From Prevotella sp. HJM029 (lineage in GTDB: Bacteria; Bacteroidota; Bacteroidia; Bacteroidales; Bacteroidaceae), in NCBI RefSeq assembly GCF_000599605.1, contig NZ_KK082662.1:7013-71012 (forward strand): a stretch of DNA of 64,000 nt, in the 5' to 3' direction. How positions within the stretch are numbered: position 1 is the stretch's first letter; each line of letters starts with the position of its first letter. A model generated the notes under the pieces. It worked only from the letters and a program-made list of their open reading frames with translations, ran no database searches and was not told the DNA's origin. Positions 1-8,445 of this stretch are shown one piece after another. A program made the translations under genes and the position numbers.

Positions 1-120
1 TCGTTTGGGTTGGCGCGAGCATAAAGTTATGCCAGCGCTTCCTCGTTTGGGTTGATAAAAGCATAAAGTTATGCCAGCCGTTCCTCGAACAGGTTTATAA
101 AACCACTTGCGAGTGGACTA
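1..120. repeat. Tandem array A, 42-bp period with phased dyads
   Basis: Two clear units begin at about 1 and 43 (shared text tcgtttgggttg), and a degenerate third begins near 85. Units 1 and 2 each carry the dyad GCATAA-ag-TTATGC, centred at 25.5 and 67.5. Unit 3 has a different dyad, CCACT-tgcg-AGTGG, centred at 109.5, so dyad centres are exactly 42 bp apart although the arm sequence changes. The array may continue to the left of the window. It lies downstream of the NagB-like/PIG-L gene. Confidence 0.7.
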
Positions 121-146
121 ACAGCTGGATTTAGGGTAAACAAAAA

Positions 147-179
147 CTGCCCTGCTGATGTAAAAATCAAGCAGGGCAG
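147..179 (-). terminator. Intrinsic terminator of the NagB-like/PIG-L gene
   Basis: Arms 147-156 and 170-179 (CTGCCCTGCT/AGCAGGGCAG) pair perfectly and are extended by GAT/ATC around a single bulge. On the minus strand the stem is followed by a T-run (A-run at 142-146 on the plus strand). It lies 12 bp beyond the stop of the gene ending at 192. Confidence 0.85.
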
Positions 180-191
180 CAGTGGATTTGC

Positions 192-2183
192 TTATAAAAG
201 TTTGTATTCTACAAAGGCTTCCATCGCTTCGTAGCAAGCTAAGCCCAATTTGTCGTAGAGCTCGGCTGTTCCGCGATTGCGATCTTCGGCGCGTTGCCAG
301 AATAGGCGTTCGTCATTGCCCAAGAACGGTGCGCTCTCCATTTGCGATTGGTGCTTGAGGATGGAATTTCGCTTTGCACGAAGTTCTTCGGGGCTCATCG
401 GCACGCACATTTCAATGTTCTCGATTTCCCACTCAGCCCATGCGCCGCGATACATCCACACGCGGCAGTCTTTGAGCCATTCGGCCTTTGCATTTTTCTC
501 TAAATCCAAAGCGGCTAAGACGGCATCGGTGCATTTCTTGTGAGTTCCGTGTGGGTCGGCTAAGTCGCCGGCTACATAAATCTGATGGGGTTTCACTTCT
601 TGCAAGAACTTTCTTACAATCTGCACATCCTTTTCGGTCATAGGATTTTTTTCGATTTTGCCACTCTCATAGAAAGGCAGGTCGAGGAAATGCACATGGT
701 CTAATGGAATGTGGTTGAAGGTGCAGGCTGTGCGCGCTTCGCCTCTTCTGATTAAACCTTTGAGCGTGAGGACGTCTCTGGTGTCTAAATCGCCCTCCTT
801 CTTGTTCTTGAAGAAGTTTTTAATCTCGTTGTATTTCTCAGAGATGGCCTTGTCCTTTGAATTGCCGAAGAGTTGGTTGAAACCGTTGATGAAGTGCATG
901 AAACGTGTTACTTCTTCGTCGCCTACGGCGATGTTGCCACTGGTTTCATAGGCAATGTGCACATCGTGCTTTTGACTTACGAGGCGTTGGATGGTTCCAC
1001 CCATAGAAATGACATCGTCATCGGGGTGAGGGGAGAATACAATCACGCGTTTGGGATAGGGTGTTGCACGCTCGGGGCGATAGGTGTCATCGGCATTTGG
1101 CTTGCCTCCAGGCCAACCCGTAATGGTGTGTTGCAGGTCGTTGAATATTTTGATATTCGCATTGTAGGCCGAGCTATAGAGTGCGAGGAGTTCGCTCAAA
1201 CCATTCTCGTTGTAGTCCTTATTCGTTAGTTTTAGGATGGGTTTTTGAGTTTTCTCGCAGAGCCAAACCAAGGCCGAGCGTACTAATTTGTCATTCCATT
1301 GGCAGGATGTTACCAGCCAAGGATGCTTGATGCGTGTGAGTTGTGAAGCGGCTGACAGGTCGATGACCATCTTAGCGTTGTTATGGGTCTGCAAGAACGA
1401 TGCAGGAACGCTGTCGCTAATCTTACCTTCAACAATTTCTTTCACCATCTTAGCTTTCTCTTCGCCCCAAACCGTGATGAAGATTTCTTTAGCTTGGAAG
1501 ATGGTTCCGATACCCATTGTGATGCAGCAGGGCGGAACTTGTTCGCCACTGGCAAAACTGTTGGTCATTTCCTCGCGCGAAAGGTTGTCGATAAGAATGA
1601 GACGTGAAAGCGAAGAAAGACCAGAGCCTGGTTCGTTTGCACCGATGTTTCCGCTGCGTCCAATGCCAAAGAGTGCGATGTCTAAGCCACCAAATGTGCT
1701 GATGCGCTGTTCGTAGAGGCGGCAATAGCCTAAGACTGCATCTTGACTGATGGTGCCATCGGGTGAGAAGATATTTTGTGGTTCGATGTCCACGTGATCT
1801 AAAAACATCTTTTTGAGCTGAGAAATGCTCGTGCAGTTGCTATTCTTCGTAAGCGGATAATATTCATATCCATTGAAGACAACAACGTTTTTGAAGCTCA
1901 AGCCTGCTTTATGTCTTTTCACCAATTCATCGTAAACGGGGCGGAGCGACGTGCCTGTTCCCAAGGCCATGACGCAGAACTTTCCTTCCTTCTCTTTGTC
2001 ACGAATGGTTGCTTCGATGGCGTTGGCAATGCTTTTGGCACCTTCTTCAATGGAGACGTGAATGTCGGTTGTGATTTTCTCCATGCGTGTAATTTCAGAA
2101 CGCTCGAGAATGTTCTTGGGGTTGTAGAGCTCTTGTGGAATTTTGTTGAGCACAATTTGTGAGCTTAAATTCAATCTTACCAT
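192..2183 (-). CDS. NagB-like/PIG-L (LmbE) deacetylase fusion protein
   Basis: A 663-residue two-domain protein. Residues about 40-300 have the fold signature of glucosamine-6-phosphate deaminase, and residues about 378-650 form a PIG-L/LmbE de-N-acetylase domain. The PIG-L metal motif HPDDD is intact at 386-390, with a further DPHGTH motif near the C-terminus. In the NagB half the catalytic residues corresponding to E. coli D72, D141 and H143 are replaced by Y106, S177 and N179, and only the E148 equivalent (E184) remains. The family is usually annotated as GlcN-6-P deaminase. From the sequence I expect the N-terminal half to be a sugar-phosphate-binding or regulatory domain and the C-terminal half to carry any activity, probably deacetylation of an amino sugar. 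It lies 33 bp downstream of the authentic nagB on the same strand, so it is probably co-transcribed and derived by duplication. Confidence 0.88.
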   Translation of the reverse strand: MVRLNLSSQIVLNKIPQELYNPKNILERSEITRMEKITTDIHVSIEEGAKSIANAIEATIRDKEKEGKFCVMALGTGTSLRPVYDELVKRHKAGLSFKNVVVFNGYEYYPLTKNSNCTSISQLKKMFLDHVDIEPQNIFSPDGTISQDAVLGYCRLYEQRISTFGGLDIALFGIGRSGNIGANEPGSGLSSLSRLILIDNLSREEMTNSFASGEQVPPCCITMGIGTIFQAKEIFITVWGEEKAKMVKEIVEGKISDSVPASFLQTHNNAKMVIDLSAASQLTRIKHPWLVTSCQWNDKLVRSALVWLCEKTQKPILKLTNKDYNENGLSELLALYSSAYNANIKIFNDLQHTITGWPGGKPNADDTYRPERATPYPKRVIVFSPHPDDDVISMGGTIQRLVSQKHDVHIAYETSGNIAVGDEEVTRFMHFINGFNQLFGNSKDKAISEKYNEIKNFFKNKKEGDLDTRDVLTLKGLIRRGEARTACTFNHIPLDHVHFLDLPFYESGKIEKNPMTEKDVQIVRKFLQEVKPHQIYVAGDLADPHGTHKKCTDAVLAALDLEKNAKAEWLKDCRVWMYRGAWAEWEIENIEMCVPMSPEELRAKRNSILKHQSQMESAPFLGNDERLFWQRAEDRNRGTAELYDKLGLACYEAMEAFVEYKLL

Positions 2184-2216
2184 TTCTTATTCGTTTTAAT
2201 TGATTTGTCTTTTTAA

Positions 2217-3002
2217 TTATACCTTTTCTATATCCTTGAAGTAGCGATAGGTGCTAACCTTCAATTCGGCAACCGCTTGCTCGTCAGTTACGATGATGCT
2301 ATGTGGATGGGTCTGCAAGGCACTGATGGTCCATTGTTGTGTTACAGGACCTTCGATGGCAGCTTGCAGTGCGCGCGCTTTGCCATAGCCATTGCATAGG
2401 ATAAGCACCTCTTTGGCTTCCATCACGGTACCCACACCAACGGTGAGTGCATAGGCTGGCACTTTCTCAGGGTCGTTGTCGAAGAAACGTGAGTTTGCAA
2501 TGCGTGTGTCGGTAGTGAGTGTCTTCACACGTGTGTGCGAATTGAGCGAAGAGAAAGGTTCATTAAATGCAATGTGCCCGTCGGGACCGATGCCACCAAT
2601 GAACAAGTCGATTCCGCCAACCTCGCGAATGGCGCGTTCGTAGGCTTCGCATTCAGCTTGCAGATTGGTTGCATTTCCATTTAAGATATGAATATTCTCA
2701 GCAGGACAATCGATGTGATCGAAGAGGTTACGGCGCATAAAAGCATGATAGCTCTCAGGGTGCGTCTCGGGCAACCCCACGTATTCATCCATGTTGAAGG
2801 TGATGACATGTTTGAACGATACCTCACCAGCCTTATAAGCGGCCACAAGTTGGGCATACATTCCTTCGGGTGAAGAGCCTGTTGGTAGACCTAAAACAAA
2901 GGGATGTTCTGCAGAAGGTTGATGCTTTTTGATGGTGTCAATCACGTAACGTGCAGCCCATTTAGACAAATTGTCGTAATTTGATTGGATAATTACTCTC
3001 AT
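2217..3002 (-). CDS. nagB: Glucosamine-6-phosphate deaminase
   Basis: 261 residues, the normal NagB length. It converts GlcN-6-P to fructose-6-P and ammonia in the cytoplasm, the last step of amino-sugar catabolism. The catalytic set sits at the same numbers as in E. coli NagB: D72 in FNMDEYVGL, then D141, H143 and E148 in [13 protein letters not shown]. The P-loop-like [11 protein letters not shown] segment at 39-49 binds the phosphate. The 227-bp region upstream (3003-3229) is A/T-rich and holds no gene; I see no exact TAnnTTTG box there, only a weaker TTCCTTTG. It would receive carbon from the MurNAc pathway at the far end of this window. Confidence 0.96.
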   Translation of the reverse strand: MRVIIQSNYDNLSKWAARYVIDTIKKHQPSAEHPFVLGLPTGSSPEGMYAQLVAAYKAGEVSFKHVITFNMDEYVGLPETHPESYHAFMRRNLFDHIDCPAENIHILNGNATNLQAECEAYERAIREVGGIDLFIGGIGPDGHIAFNEPFSSLNSHTRVKTLTTDTRIANSRFFDNDPEKVPAYALTVGVGTVMEAKEVLILCNGYGKARALQAAIEGPVTQQWTISALQTHPHSIIVTDEQAVAELKVSTYRYFKDIEKV

Positions 3003-3229
3003 ATCGATTTTACTTTTATGATTAATATTCTTTATTTATGAGTGAAAGGCAACGTACTCACTATCAATAAGTGCGCTCCGATTGCTATTCGTTTGCAAAG
3101 GAATAAAAAAAAACACAATTAATGGTTTTCCAAAAATAATTATTTCCTATCCATTTCGAATAGTCTTTGATATATATCAACTTTTAGATTTGATGGAATT
3201 AGTGTTGAAATATTTTGGTGATAACGTGT

Positions 3230-3994
3230 CTATTCATCTGTTGATAACTGATTGGCGTTAAGAAAACCTTGTTGGTGAAGTGCTTTGAGTAACCCTTTGC
3301 TGAACGCTTCATTGTCGGCTTTGGTATAACGAATGTCGGTGTAGACTTGTGCTAAAGTTTCTTTATGATTGATGGTCACAAAGTCGCGATTGGCAGGCAA
3401 TGTCTCTTTTTCAGCATAGCAATCGTCAATACGTTGTGGTGTATAGTCTATATAATGTCCGTTGTGCACGATAGCACGTTGTGGAAGCCGGTCGATTTGT
3501 TCGGGTGTTTCGGCTGGCCAGCCCAACGTGATGGTGGCGATGGGGAAGACTAATGCAGGGAGTTGTAGCGTATTGATGATGGCTTCTGTCGAATAAAGCG
3601 TTGTTCCAAGGAAGCACGTGCCAAGTCCTGCTGCTTCAGCGAGGTTGCAAAAGGTTTGGGTGTAGAGCAAAGCATCCGTTGCTCCATTGAGGAACGAAAG
3701 GAAATTGTCATAGCCCGGTGTGGCTTTACGCTGTTCGGCCCAGCGCGTTGTACGACGATAATCGGCACAGATGGTGAGCACCACGGGGGCTTGTGTCACC
3801 ATGGGCTGATTGAAATGTGCGGGTGCTAAGGCTTGTTTCTCGGCAGCATCGCGCGTGATAATGACACTATAGAGTTGCAAATTACCCATGGTAGGTGTGC
3901 GCTCTGCTGTTTCGAGCAACTGATGGAGCAGTTCGTCGCTTACAGGTTGCGTGGAATATTGACGGATGGTGCGTCGATTTTGTATATCTTTCAT
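3230..3994 (-). CDS. NADPH-dependent nitro/flavin reductase (NfsA/FRP-like)
   Basis: 254 residues of the nitroreductase superfamily, FMN-dependent oxidoreductases that reduce nitro compounds, quinones or free flavin. The N-terminal NRRTIRQYS segment matches the FMN-phosphate-binding start of the family (R-R-S/T-x-R). The central AEAAGLGTCFLG segment and the following PxxxxxxGWPAE region are typical of the NfsA/oxygen-insensitive branch. I chose the ATG at 3994 rather than the in-frame GTG at 4021, because a TAACTTTG promoter element occupies 4021-4028 and AAAGAAG precedes the ATG. The substrate cannot be predicted. Confidence 0.88.
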   Translation of the reverse strand: MKDIQNRRTIRQYSTQPVSDELLHQLLETAERTPTMGNLQLYSVIITRDAAEKQALAPAHFNQPMVTQAPVVLTICADYRRTTRWAEQRKATPGYDNFLSFLNGATDALLYTQTFCNLAEAAGLGTCFLGTTLYSTEAIINTLQLPALVFPIATITLGWPAETPEQIDRLPQRAIVHNGHYIDYTPQRIDDCYAEKETLPANRDFVTINHKETLAQVYTDIRYTKADNEAFSKGLLKALHQQGFLNANQLSTDE

Positions 3995-4020
3995 ATCTTC
4001 TTTATTTTGTTTGCTTTGCA

Positions 4021-4028
4021 CAAAGTTA
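4021..4028 (-). promoter_or_regulatory. -7 promoter element (TAACTTTG) of the nitroreductase
   Basis: Minus-strand TAACTTTG matches the Bacteroidetes -7 consensus TAnnTTTG. It lies about 27 bp before the chosen ATG, giving a leader of roughly 20 nt. No clear -33 TTTG was found. Confidence 0.55.
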
Positions 4029-4072
4029 CGGCTTTTTCAATGGCATGCCGTCGACCTTTATACATTTTTTGC

Positions 4073-4080
4073 TACTTTTG
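4073..4080 (+). promoter_or_regulatory. -7 promoter element (TACTTTTG) of the DnaQ-like exonuclease
   Basis: TACTTTTG fits TAnnTTTG and lies 33 bp before the ATG at 4114. With the element at 4021-4028 it makes a compact divergent promoter region. Confidence 0.5.
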
Positions 4081-4113
4081 TAGGCTCAAGTATTCATATA
4101 ATGTGAAAAAGAA

Positions 4114-4605
4114 ATGAAAGATTTTGCAGCCATAGATTTCGAAACAGCCAATTTTGAACGGTGCAGTGTGTGTTCGGTTGGCGTAGTTGTGGTGCGTGGT
4201 GGCGAACTTGTCGATAGTTTTTATTCGCTCATCCAACCCGAACCCAATTATTACACCTATCGCTGTACGGCGGTGCATGGACTTACTTGCTGCGACACCG
4301 ACGATGCACCTGTGTTTAGCGAAGTGTGGAAGCAGGTCGTGCCCCACATTCAAGGTTTGCCACTTGTGGCGCATAACAGCTCGTTTGATGAAGGCTGTTT
4401 GCGTGCGGTGTTCAAGGTTTATGGCATGGATTATCCCGAGTATCAGTTTTACGACACGCTCAGAGCCGCGCGACGAGCCTATCCTGAGCTGCCCAATCAT
4501 CAGCTTCACACCGTGGCGCGCGTCTGTGGTTACAAGCTAAAGAACCACCATCATGCATTGGCTGATGCAGAAGCTTGTGCGTGGATAGCGCGCGAAATAT
4601 TATAA
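4114..4605 (+). CDS. DnaQ-like DEDDh 3'-5' exonuclease
   Basis: 163 residues forming a single exonuclease domain. The metal-binding acidic residues are visible: D8 and E10 in IDFET, D92 in NSSFDEG, and H146 with D151 in the HHHALAD segment, which is the HxxxxD pattern of the DEDDh class. The length matches stand-alone DNA polymerase III epsilon-like exonucleases rather than the polymerase subunit with its C-terminal alpha-binding tail. It probably acts in DNA repair or RNA/DNA end trimming. It is alone on the plus strand between two minus-strand genes. Confidence 0.9.
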   Translation: MKDFAAIDFETANFERCSVCSVGVVVVRGGELVDSFYSLIQPEPNYYTYRCTAVHGLTCCDTDDAPVFSEVWKQVVPHIQGLPLVAHNSSFDEGCLRAVFKVYGMDYPEYQFYDTLRAARRAYPELPNHQLHTVARVCGYKLKNHHHALADAEACAWIAREIL

Positions 4606-4673
4606 GGTGGCGCACAAGCTGATTATATCATAAGGAGATACCCTATTATAGAATAAGGAGAGGCGCATAAAAA

Positions 4674-4721
4674 AAGCAAGTTGCGAAGCGAAGGATATGT
4701 ATCCAGCTTTGCAACTTGCTT
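4674..4721 (-). terminator. Intrinsic terminator of fabI
   Basis: Arms 4674-4689 and 4706-4721 form a 16-bp stem with one G-U pair around a 16-nt loop. On the minus strand it is followed by a T-run (A-run at 4668-4675). It lies 29 bp beyond the fabI stop. Confidence 0.85.
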
Positions 4722-4749
4722 GTTTGATGTAGTGTCTCGGCGTAACGGA

Positions 4750-5607
4750 TTAGCCGTAAATCACCTTACCTTGTTCGTCCTTATAGGCGTCAAGGTCTTT
4801 GCTGTATTGGTTCATAGCGCGCAGGCTCATACCCATGTTCGAGAAACCGCCATCGTGGAATAGTGTCTGCATGGTCACCTTACGTGTGAGGTCGCTGAAG
4901 AGTGTCACGCAGTAGTCGGCGCAATCGTCGGCTGTAGCGTTGCCTAAGGGCGACATCTTGTCGGCAAAGTCCATCATGTTGTCGATGTCTTTGATGCCTT
5001 TACCAGCGGTGGTAGCGGTAGGCGATTGTGAAACGGTGTTGATGCGCACGTTCTTTTCGCGGCCATAGATGTAGCCAAAGCTGCGAGCAATGCTTTCTAA
5101 CAGGCTCTTTGCATCGGCCATGTCGTTGTAACCGAAGAATGTGCGATGCGAAGCTACATAGGTGAGGGCAACCACCGAACCATATTCAGCGATGGCATCG
5201 ACCTTCTTAGCGGCCTGTAACATTTTGTGGAATGAGATGGCTGAGATGTCGAGCGTCTTGTTCAGCCAGTTATAATCGAGATCATCGTATGTGCGGCGTT
5301 TGCGCACGTTGGGGCTCATACCAATTGAGTGGAGCACAAAGTCAATTTTTCCACCGAGCAGCTCTTGCGCCTTGACAAACACATTTTCCAATTCGTCGTA
5401 GTTGGTAGCATCGGCTGCGATGATGGGTGCATTGATTTTCTTTGCCAAACCATCGAGTTCGCCCATGCGTAGCGCCATTTCCGTGTTGCTCAACACCATG
5501 GATGCTCCTTCTTCTGCGCAGTGTTCAGCCACTTTCCATGCAATCGACATGTCGTTGAGTGCACCGAAGATGATGCCGCGCTTTCCTTTCAATAAATTGT
5601 ATGCCAT
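4750..5607 (-). CDS. fabI: Enoyl-[acyl-carrier-protein] reductase (NADH), FabI
   Basis: 285 residues of the divergent short-chain dehydrogenase family that reduces enoyl-ACP in the last step of fatty-acid elongation. The N-terminal nucleotide-binding segment GKRGIIFGALNDMSIAW is the FabI form of the Rossmann motif. The catalytic pattern Y150, Y160 and K167 corresponds to Y146/Y156/K163 of E. coli FabI (Y-x6-K in YNDMADAK). Length and motifs are normal. The 91-bp gap to udk contains TAACTTCG at 5636-5643, a possible imperfect -7 element, so fabI may have its own promoter. Confidence 0.96.
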   Translation of the reverse strand: MAYNLLKGKRGIIFGALNDMSIAWKVAEHCAEEGASMVLSNTEMALRMGELDGLAKKINAPIIAADATNYDELENVFVKAQELLGGKIDFVLHSIGMSPNVRKRRTYDDLDYNWLNKTLDISAISFHKMLQAAKKVDAIAEYGSVVALTYVASHRTFFGYNDMADAKSLLESIARSFGYIYGREKNVRINTVSQSPTATTAGKGIKDIDNMMDFADKMSPLGNATADDCADYCVTLFSDLTRKVTMQTLFHDGGFSNMGMSLRAMNQYSKDLDAYKDEQGKVIYG

Positions 5608-5698
5608 AATTATTATTTAATAATGAATTAGGCTGCGAAGTTACTTCTTTTATGAGAAATAGCCAAGAAAAGGGGCGAGGAATTGCCTTGTTGCGATT

Positions 5699-6328
5699 TC
5701 ATTCCTTGGGCACCAGACCCTCGATGTAGTTGCGCAGAATGGAGATGCCGCGCGTGTTTTCGCCACCTTGCGGAATGATGATGTCGGCAAAGCGCTTGGT
5801 GGGCTCGATGAATTGTTCGTGCATGGGTTTGAGCACTTCTAAATAGCGTTCGACGACCATGGAGACAGTGCGGCCGCGATCGATGGTGTCGCGCTGGATG
5901 TTGCGGATGAGTCGCTCGTCGGGGTCGCAGTCGACGAAGATTTTGAGGTCCATGAGGTCGCGCAGTTTTTTGTTGAGCAGCGTCATGATGCCTTCGATGA
6001 TGATGACGGGTTTGGGCTCGACGTGGATGGTTTCGGGCAGCCGGTTGCATTGCAGATAGCTGTAGGTGGGTTGTTCGATGGCGCGCCCCTCACGCAGGTC
6101 GTTGACCTGTTTGTGGAGCAGTTTCCAGTCGAAGGCGTCGGGATGGTCGAAGTTGATGGCGTGGCGTTCTTCGTCGGTCATGTGTGACGTGTCGTTGTAG
6201 TAGGAGTCGAGTGGCACGACGGCCACATAATGGGGCGGCAAGGCCTCAACAATTTTCTTCACGACGGTGGTTTTTCCGCTGCCGGTTCCGCCAGCGATGC
6301 CAATGATGGTGGTTTTGTCTTCAAACAT
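5699..6328 (-). CDS. udk: Uridine kinase
   Basis: 209 residues. It phosphorylates uridine and cytidine in the pyrimidine salvage pathway. The Walker A motif GGTGSGKTT is at 13-21, followed by the family features IIEGIMTL and the RxxRD-type RLIRNIQRD segment. Length is typical. It lies 45 bp downstream of the DNA glycosylase gene on the same strand and probably belongs to the EEP-glycosylase-udk transcript. Confidence 0.95.
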   Translation of the reverse strand: MFEDKTTIIGIAGGTGSGKTTVVKKIVEALPPHYVAVVPLDSYYNDTSHMTDEERHAINFDHPDAFDWKLLHKQVNDLREGRAIEQPTYSYLQCNRLPETIHVEPKPVIIIEGIMTLLNKKLRDLMDLKIFVDCDPDERLIRNIQRDTIDRGRTVSMVVERYLEVLKPMHEQFIEPTKRFADIIIPQGGENTRGISILRNYIEGLVPKE

Positions 6329-6373
6329 TTTTTTTGCGTTTTATGTTGTTAAGCGATGGCGATGCGGCGAGCG

Positions 6374-6979
6374 TTAGCGCAGCACATCGTCGAACATTTT
6401 CTGATAGAAAGCTGCCTTTTTCTCCACGGCCATGGGATAGGCGCGGCTGCTGCTCGGCACGCGATAGAGGCGCAGTTTGCGGCCTTCGAAGGTAAACTCG
6501 GCGAAGCATCCCATCTTGGGCATTTGCTTGATGCCGAAATGCTGCATAAACACCTGCGTGGCCAGTTGTCCGGCGGCCAGCACGCCTTTGCACTGGGGCA
6601 GTTGGCGCAGCAGTCCGTCGATGTCGGCTTGCTCCACGATTTCGAGGTCCTTGTCGGAGGCGTTGTTCTTCGTGCGGCGAATGCGCAGCCCCGTGTCGAA
6701 GATGGCCACGCCCGTTTCGGCGAGAAAGGTTTTGAGTGCCTCGAGGTGGAATGTCTTGTGCTCTTGGTCGACGAAATGCAGCTTGTCGCCGAAGAACACG
6801 TGGCCAAAGATGCGCCACATGTCGTTTTGAAAGTTGGGATAATACCACGCCATGCACCAACGTTTGGGTGCTGGCGGAAACGTGCCGAGCATCAGCAGCC
6901 GCGCATTTTTGGGCAGCCACGGCTCAAAGGGGTGCGTTTCGATGGGCTGTGGCGTGGGCGTTTCGATGGGCTGCATCAT
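6374..6979 (-). CDS. Uracil/hypoxanthine-DNA glycosylase family protein
   Basis: 201 residues of the UDG superfamily, closest in my reading to the DNA-deoxyinosine (hypoxanthine) glycosylase branch. The first motif is LGTFPP at 31-36. The following YYPNFQNDMW at 46-55 is the characteristic YY-x(4)-N-x-x-W spacing, and the second motif is RVPSSSRAYP at 173-182. Base-excision repair of deaminated bases is the likely role. The ATG at 6979 overlaps the TGA of the upstream gene (ATGA), which decides the start; a second ATG follows directly. A longer in-frame ORF starting at 7039 would sit inside the upstream gene and is unlikely. Confidence 0.82.
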   Translation of the reverse strand: MMQPIETPTPQPIETHPFEPWLPKNARLLMLGTFPPAPKRWCMAWYYPNFQNDMWRIFGHVFFGDKLHFVDQEHKTFHLEALKTFLAETGVAIFDTGLRIRRTKNNASDKDLEIVEQADIDGLLRQLPQCKGVLAAGQLATQVFMQHFGIKQMPKMGCFAEFTFEGRKLRLYRVPSSSRAYPMAVEKKAAFYQKMFDDVLR

Positions 6980-8019
6980 TGTAGCGTTTTGACGAGGTAG
7001 ACACACACGGGCAGGTGGTCGGAATAGCCATCGAGCCACACGCCGCCGGCCGTGGTGCGCTTGGGCGAACCTTTATATTTGCCCTCGGTTTCGAAGAGAT
7101 AGGGCATGCGTTGGATGCGCGCCTTCCAGAACTTCAGCGTCGAGAAGTCCTTTGTGCCCGGCGCATTGAGCAGGTTGGGCGAGAGGATAATCTGGTCGAA
7201 CAGGTTCCACGCGCCGCGATATTGCAGCGTGCCCGTGCCCTGCTTGACGAGTATGTTATACCATGGGTTGTACATGTCTTGCGGTCCCACCTGCGCCTCT
7301 TCAGCCTTGGCCGAGAGACCTTGGCGCATGCTGTTATCGGTGGGGTCGTCGTTCATGTCGCCCATCACCATCACCTTCATGGCGGGGTTGAGCGCCAGGA
7401 GCGAGTCTTTCACGGCACGCACCTGCGTGGCACCCCATTCGCGGTAGCTCGGACCGCTGAATCGGCTTGGCAAGTGGCACACGATGAAGGCCACAGGATC
7501 GCCGGCCAGTTCGCCCGTCACGGTGAAGAAGCCGCGGGTGTAGAAGGCGCTGTCTTTGGCCTCGCGCATCACATAGGGCACCAGGCGCTCGGTTTGTTTT
7601 GTGAACAATTGCGGATTATAGAGCAGGGCGCAGTCGATGCCGCGGCGGTCGGGTCCCTCGATGTGGGCAAAGGCATAGCCACGCTCGGCCAGGGGCTGTT
7701 GCTGCACAAGGTCTTCCAGCACGCGGCGATTTTCCACCTCGCTCAGGCCAATGACGGCGCATCCCACATGCGGCAGTACGTCGGTGCCCATGTCGGCCAG
7801 TGCGCGCGCCATGTTGCGCAGTTTGTGGCCATATTTCAGCCCATCCCATTTGTAGGAGCCGCTGGGCAGAAAGTCGTAATCTTTTTTGCCGGCATCGTGG
7901 CAGGTGTCAAACAAATTTTCTTGGTTGTAGAAGCCCACGGCATAGACGCGCGCCTCTTGTTGCGCTGTGGCAACCACGGCGATGCACCATGCGAAGAGCA
8001 GAAAAAGCGATTTCTTCAT
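6976..8019 (-). CDS. Secreted endonuclease/exonuclease/phosphatase family protein
   Basis: 347 residues with a signal peptide (hydrophobic 4-18, cleavage after about ATA at 17-19). The EEP fold is shown by NQENLF near the N-terminus, the metal-binding glutamate in LSEVENR, GDMNDDPTDNS and the C-terminal SDHLPV. The enzyme is probably exported to the periplasm or surface, where such proteins act on nucleic acids or phosphoesters; the substrate is not predictable. It is translationally coupled to the glycosylase through a 4-nt overlap. Confidence 0.87.
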   Translation of the reverse strand: MKKSLFLLFAWCIAVVATAQQEARVYAVGFYNQENLFDTCHDAGKKDYDFLPSGSYKWDGLKYGHKLRNMARALADMGTDVLPHVGCAVIGLSEVENRRVLEDLVQQQPLAERGYAFAHIEGPDRRGIDCALLYNPQLFTKQTERLVPYVMREAKDSAFYTRGFFTVTGELAGDPVAFIVCHLPSRFSGPSYREWGATQVRAVKDSLLALNPAMKVMVMGDMNDDPTDNSMRQGLSAKAEEAQVGPQDMYNPWYNILVKQGTGTLQYRGAWNLFDQIILSPNLLNAPGTKDFSTLKFWKARIQRMPYLFETEGKYKGSPKRTTAGGVWLDGYSDHLPVCVYLVKTLQ

Positions 8020-8091
8020 TGTTGTTATCTCGATTGATGTTTTATTGTTCGAAACGGAATGTGCGCCAAGCCCTGCCGGCGCAAGTGCTTA

Positions 8092-8099
8092 CAAAATTA
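8092..8099 (-). promoter_or_regulatory. -7 promoter element (TAATTTTG) of the EEP-family operon
   Basis: Minus-strand TAATTTTG lies 73 bp before the ATG at 8019 and fits TAnnTTTG. No obvious -33 box. Confidence 0.45.
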
Positions 8100-8132
8100 C
8101 GCAAATAATTTAAATAAGGTGGAGTTGTGGGG

Positions 8133-8360
8133 CGAGAAAAATAAAATTTCCCGTAACAACTGAGGGTGTTTTGCACGAGAAAAAAAATTTCCCGTAACAA
8201 TCAAGGGTGTTTTGCACGAGAAAAAAAATTTCCCATAACAATCAAGGGTGTTTTGCACGAGAAAAAAAATTTCCCGTAACAATCAAGGGTGTTTTGCACG
8301 AGAAAAAAAAATTCTCGTAACAACTGAGAGGCGTTCTAATGCGAAAAATATGTTTCGCAG
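8133..8360. repeat. Tandem array B, 41-bp period with phased dyads
   Basis: Five units begin with CGAG at 8133, 8176, 8217, 8258 and 8299, and a degenerate sixth lies at about 8340. Each carries an inverted repeat: CGAGAAA/TTTCCCG (one mismatch) in units 1-4, perfect CGAGAA/TTCTCG in unit 5, and the unrelated but perfect TGCGAAA/TTTCGCA in unit 6. Dyad centres are spaced 41-42 bp. The 426-bp gap 8020-8445 holds only this array and two promoter elements. It ends about 85 bp before the first DUF6261-like gene. Confidence 0.8.
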
Positions 8361-8412
8361 CAGATTTACTTATTTTGTGGTCAAAATATTTTTTCGTTCG
8401 CACATTTTTTTC

Positions 8413-8420
8413 TACATTTG
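8413..8420 (+). promoter_or_regulatory. -7 promoter element (TACATTTG) of the first DUF6261-like gene
   Basis: TACATTTG fits TAnnTTTG and lies 25 bp before the ATG at 8446, between array B and the gene. Confidence 0.55.
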
Positions 8421-8445
8421 CTTCATTATTTTAAAGAAAATAGAC

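Noticed and set aside
7015-8037. 340-codon plus-strand frame opposite the EEP-family gene
   Set aside because: It is a shadow of a gene with clear motifs, signal peptide and operon position; its own translation shows no domain.
8097-8282. Minus-strand frame with repeated phrases in array B
   Set aside because: Same reason: it is the repeat read in frame, and it overlaps the promoter of the EEP-family operon.
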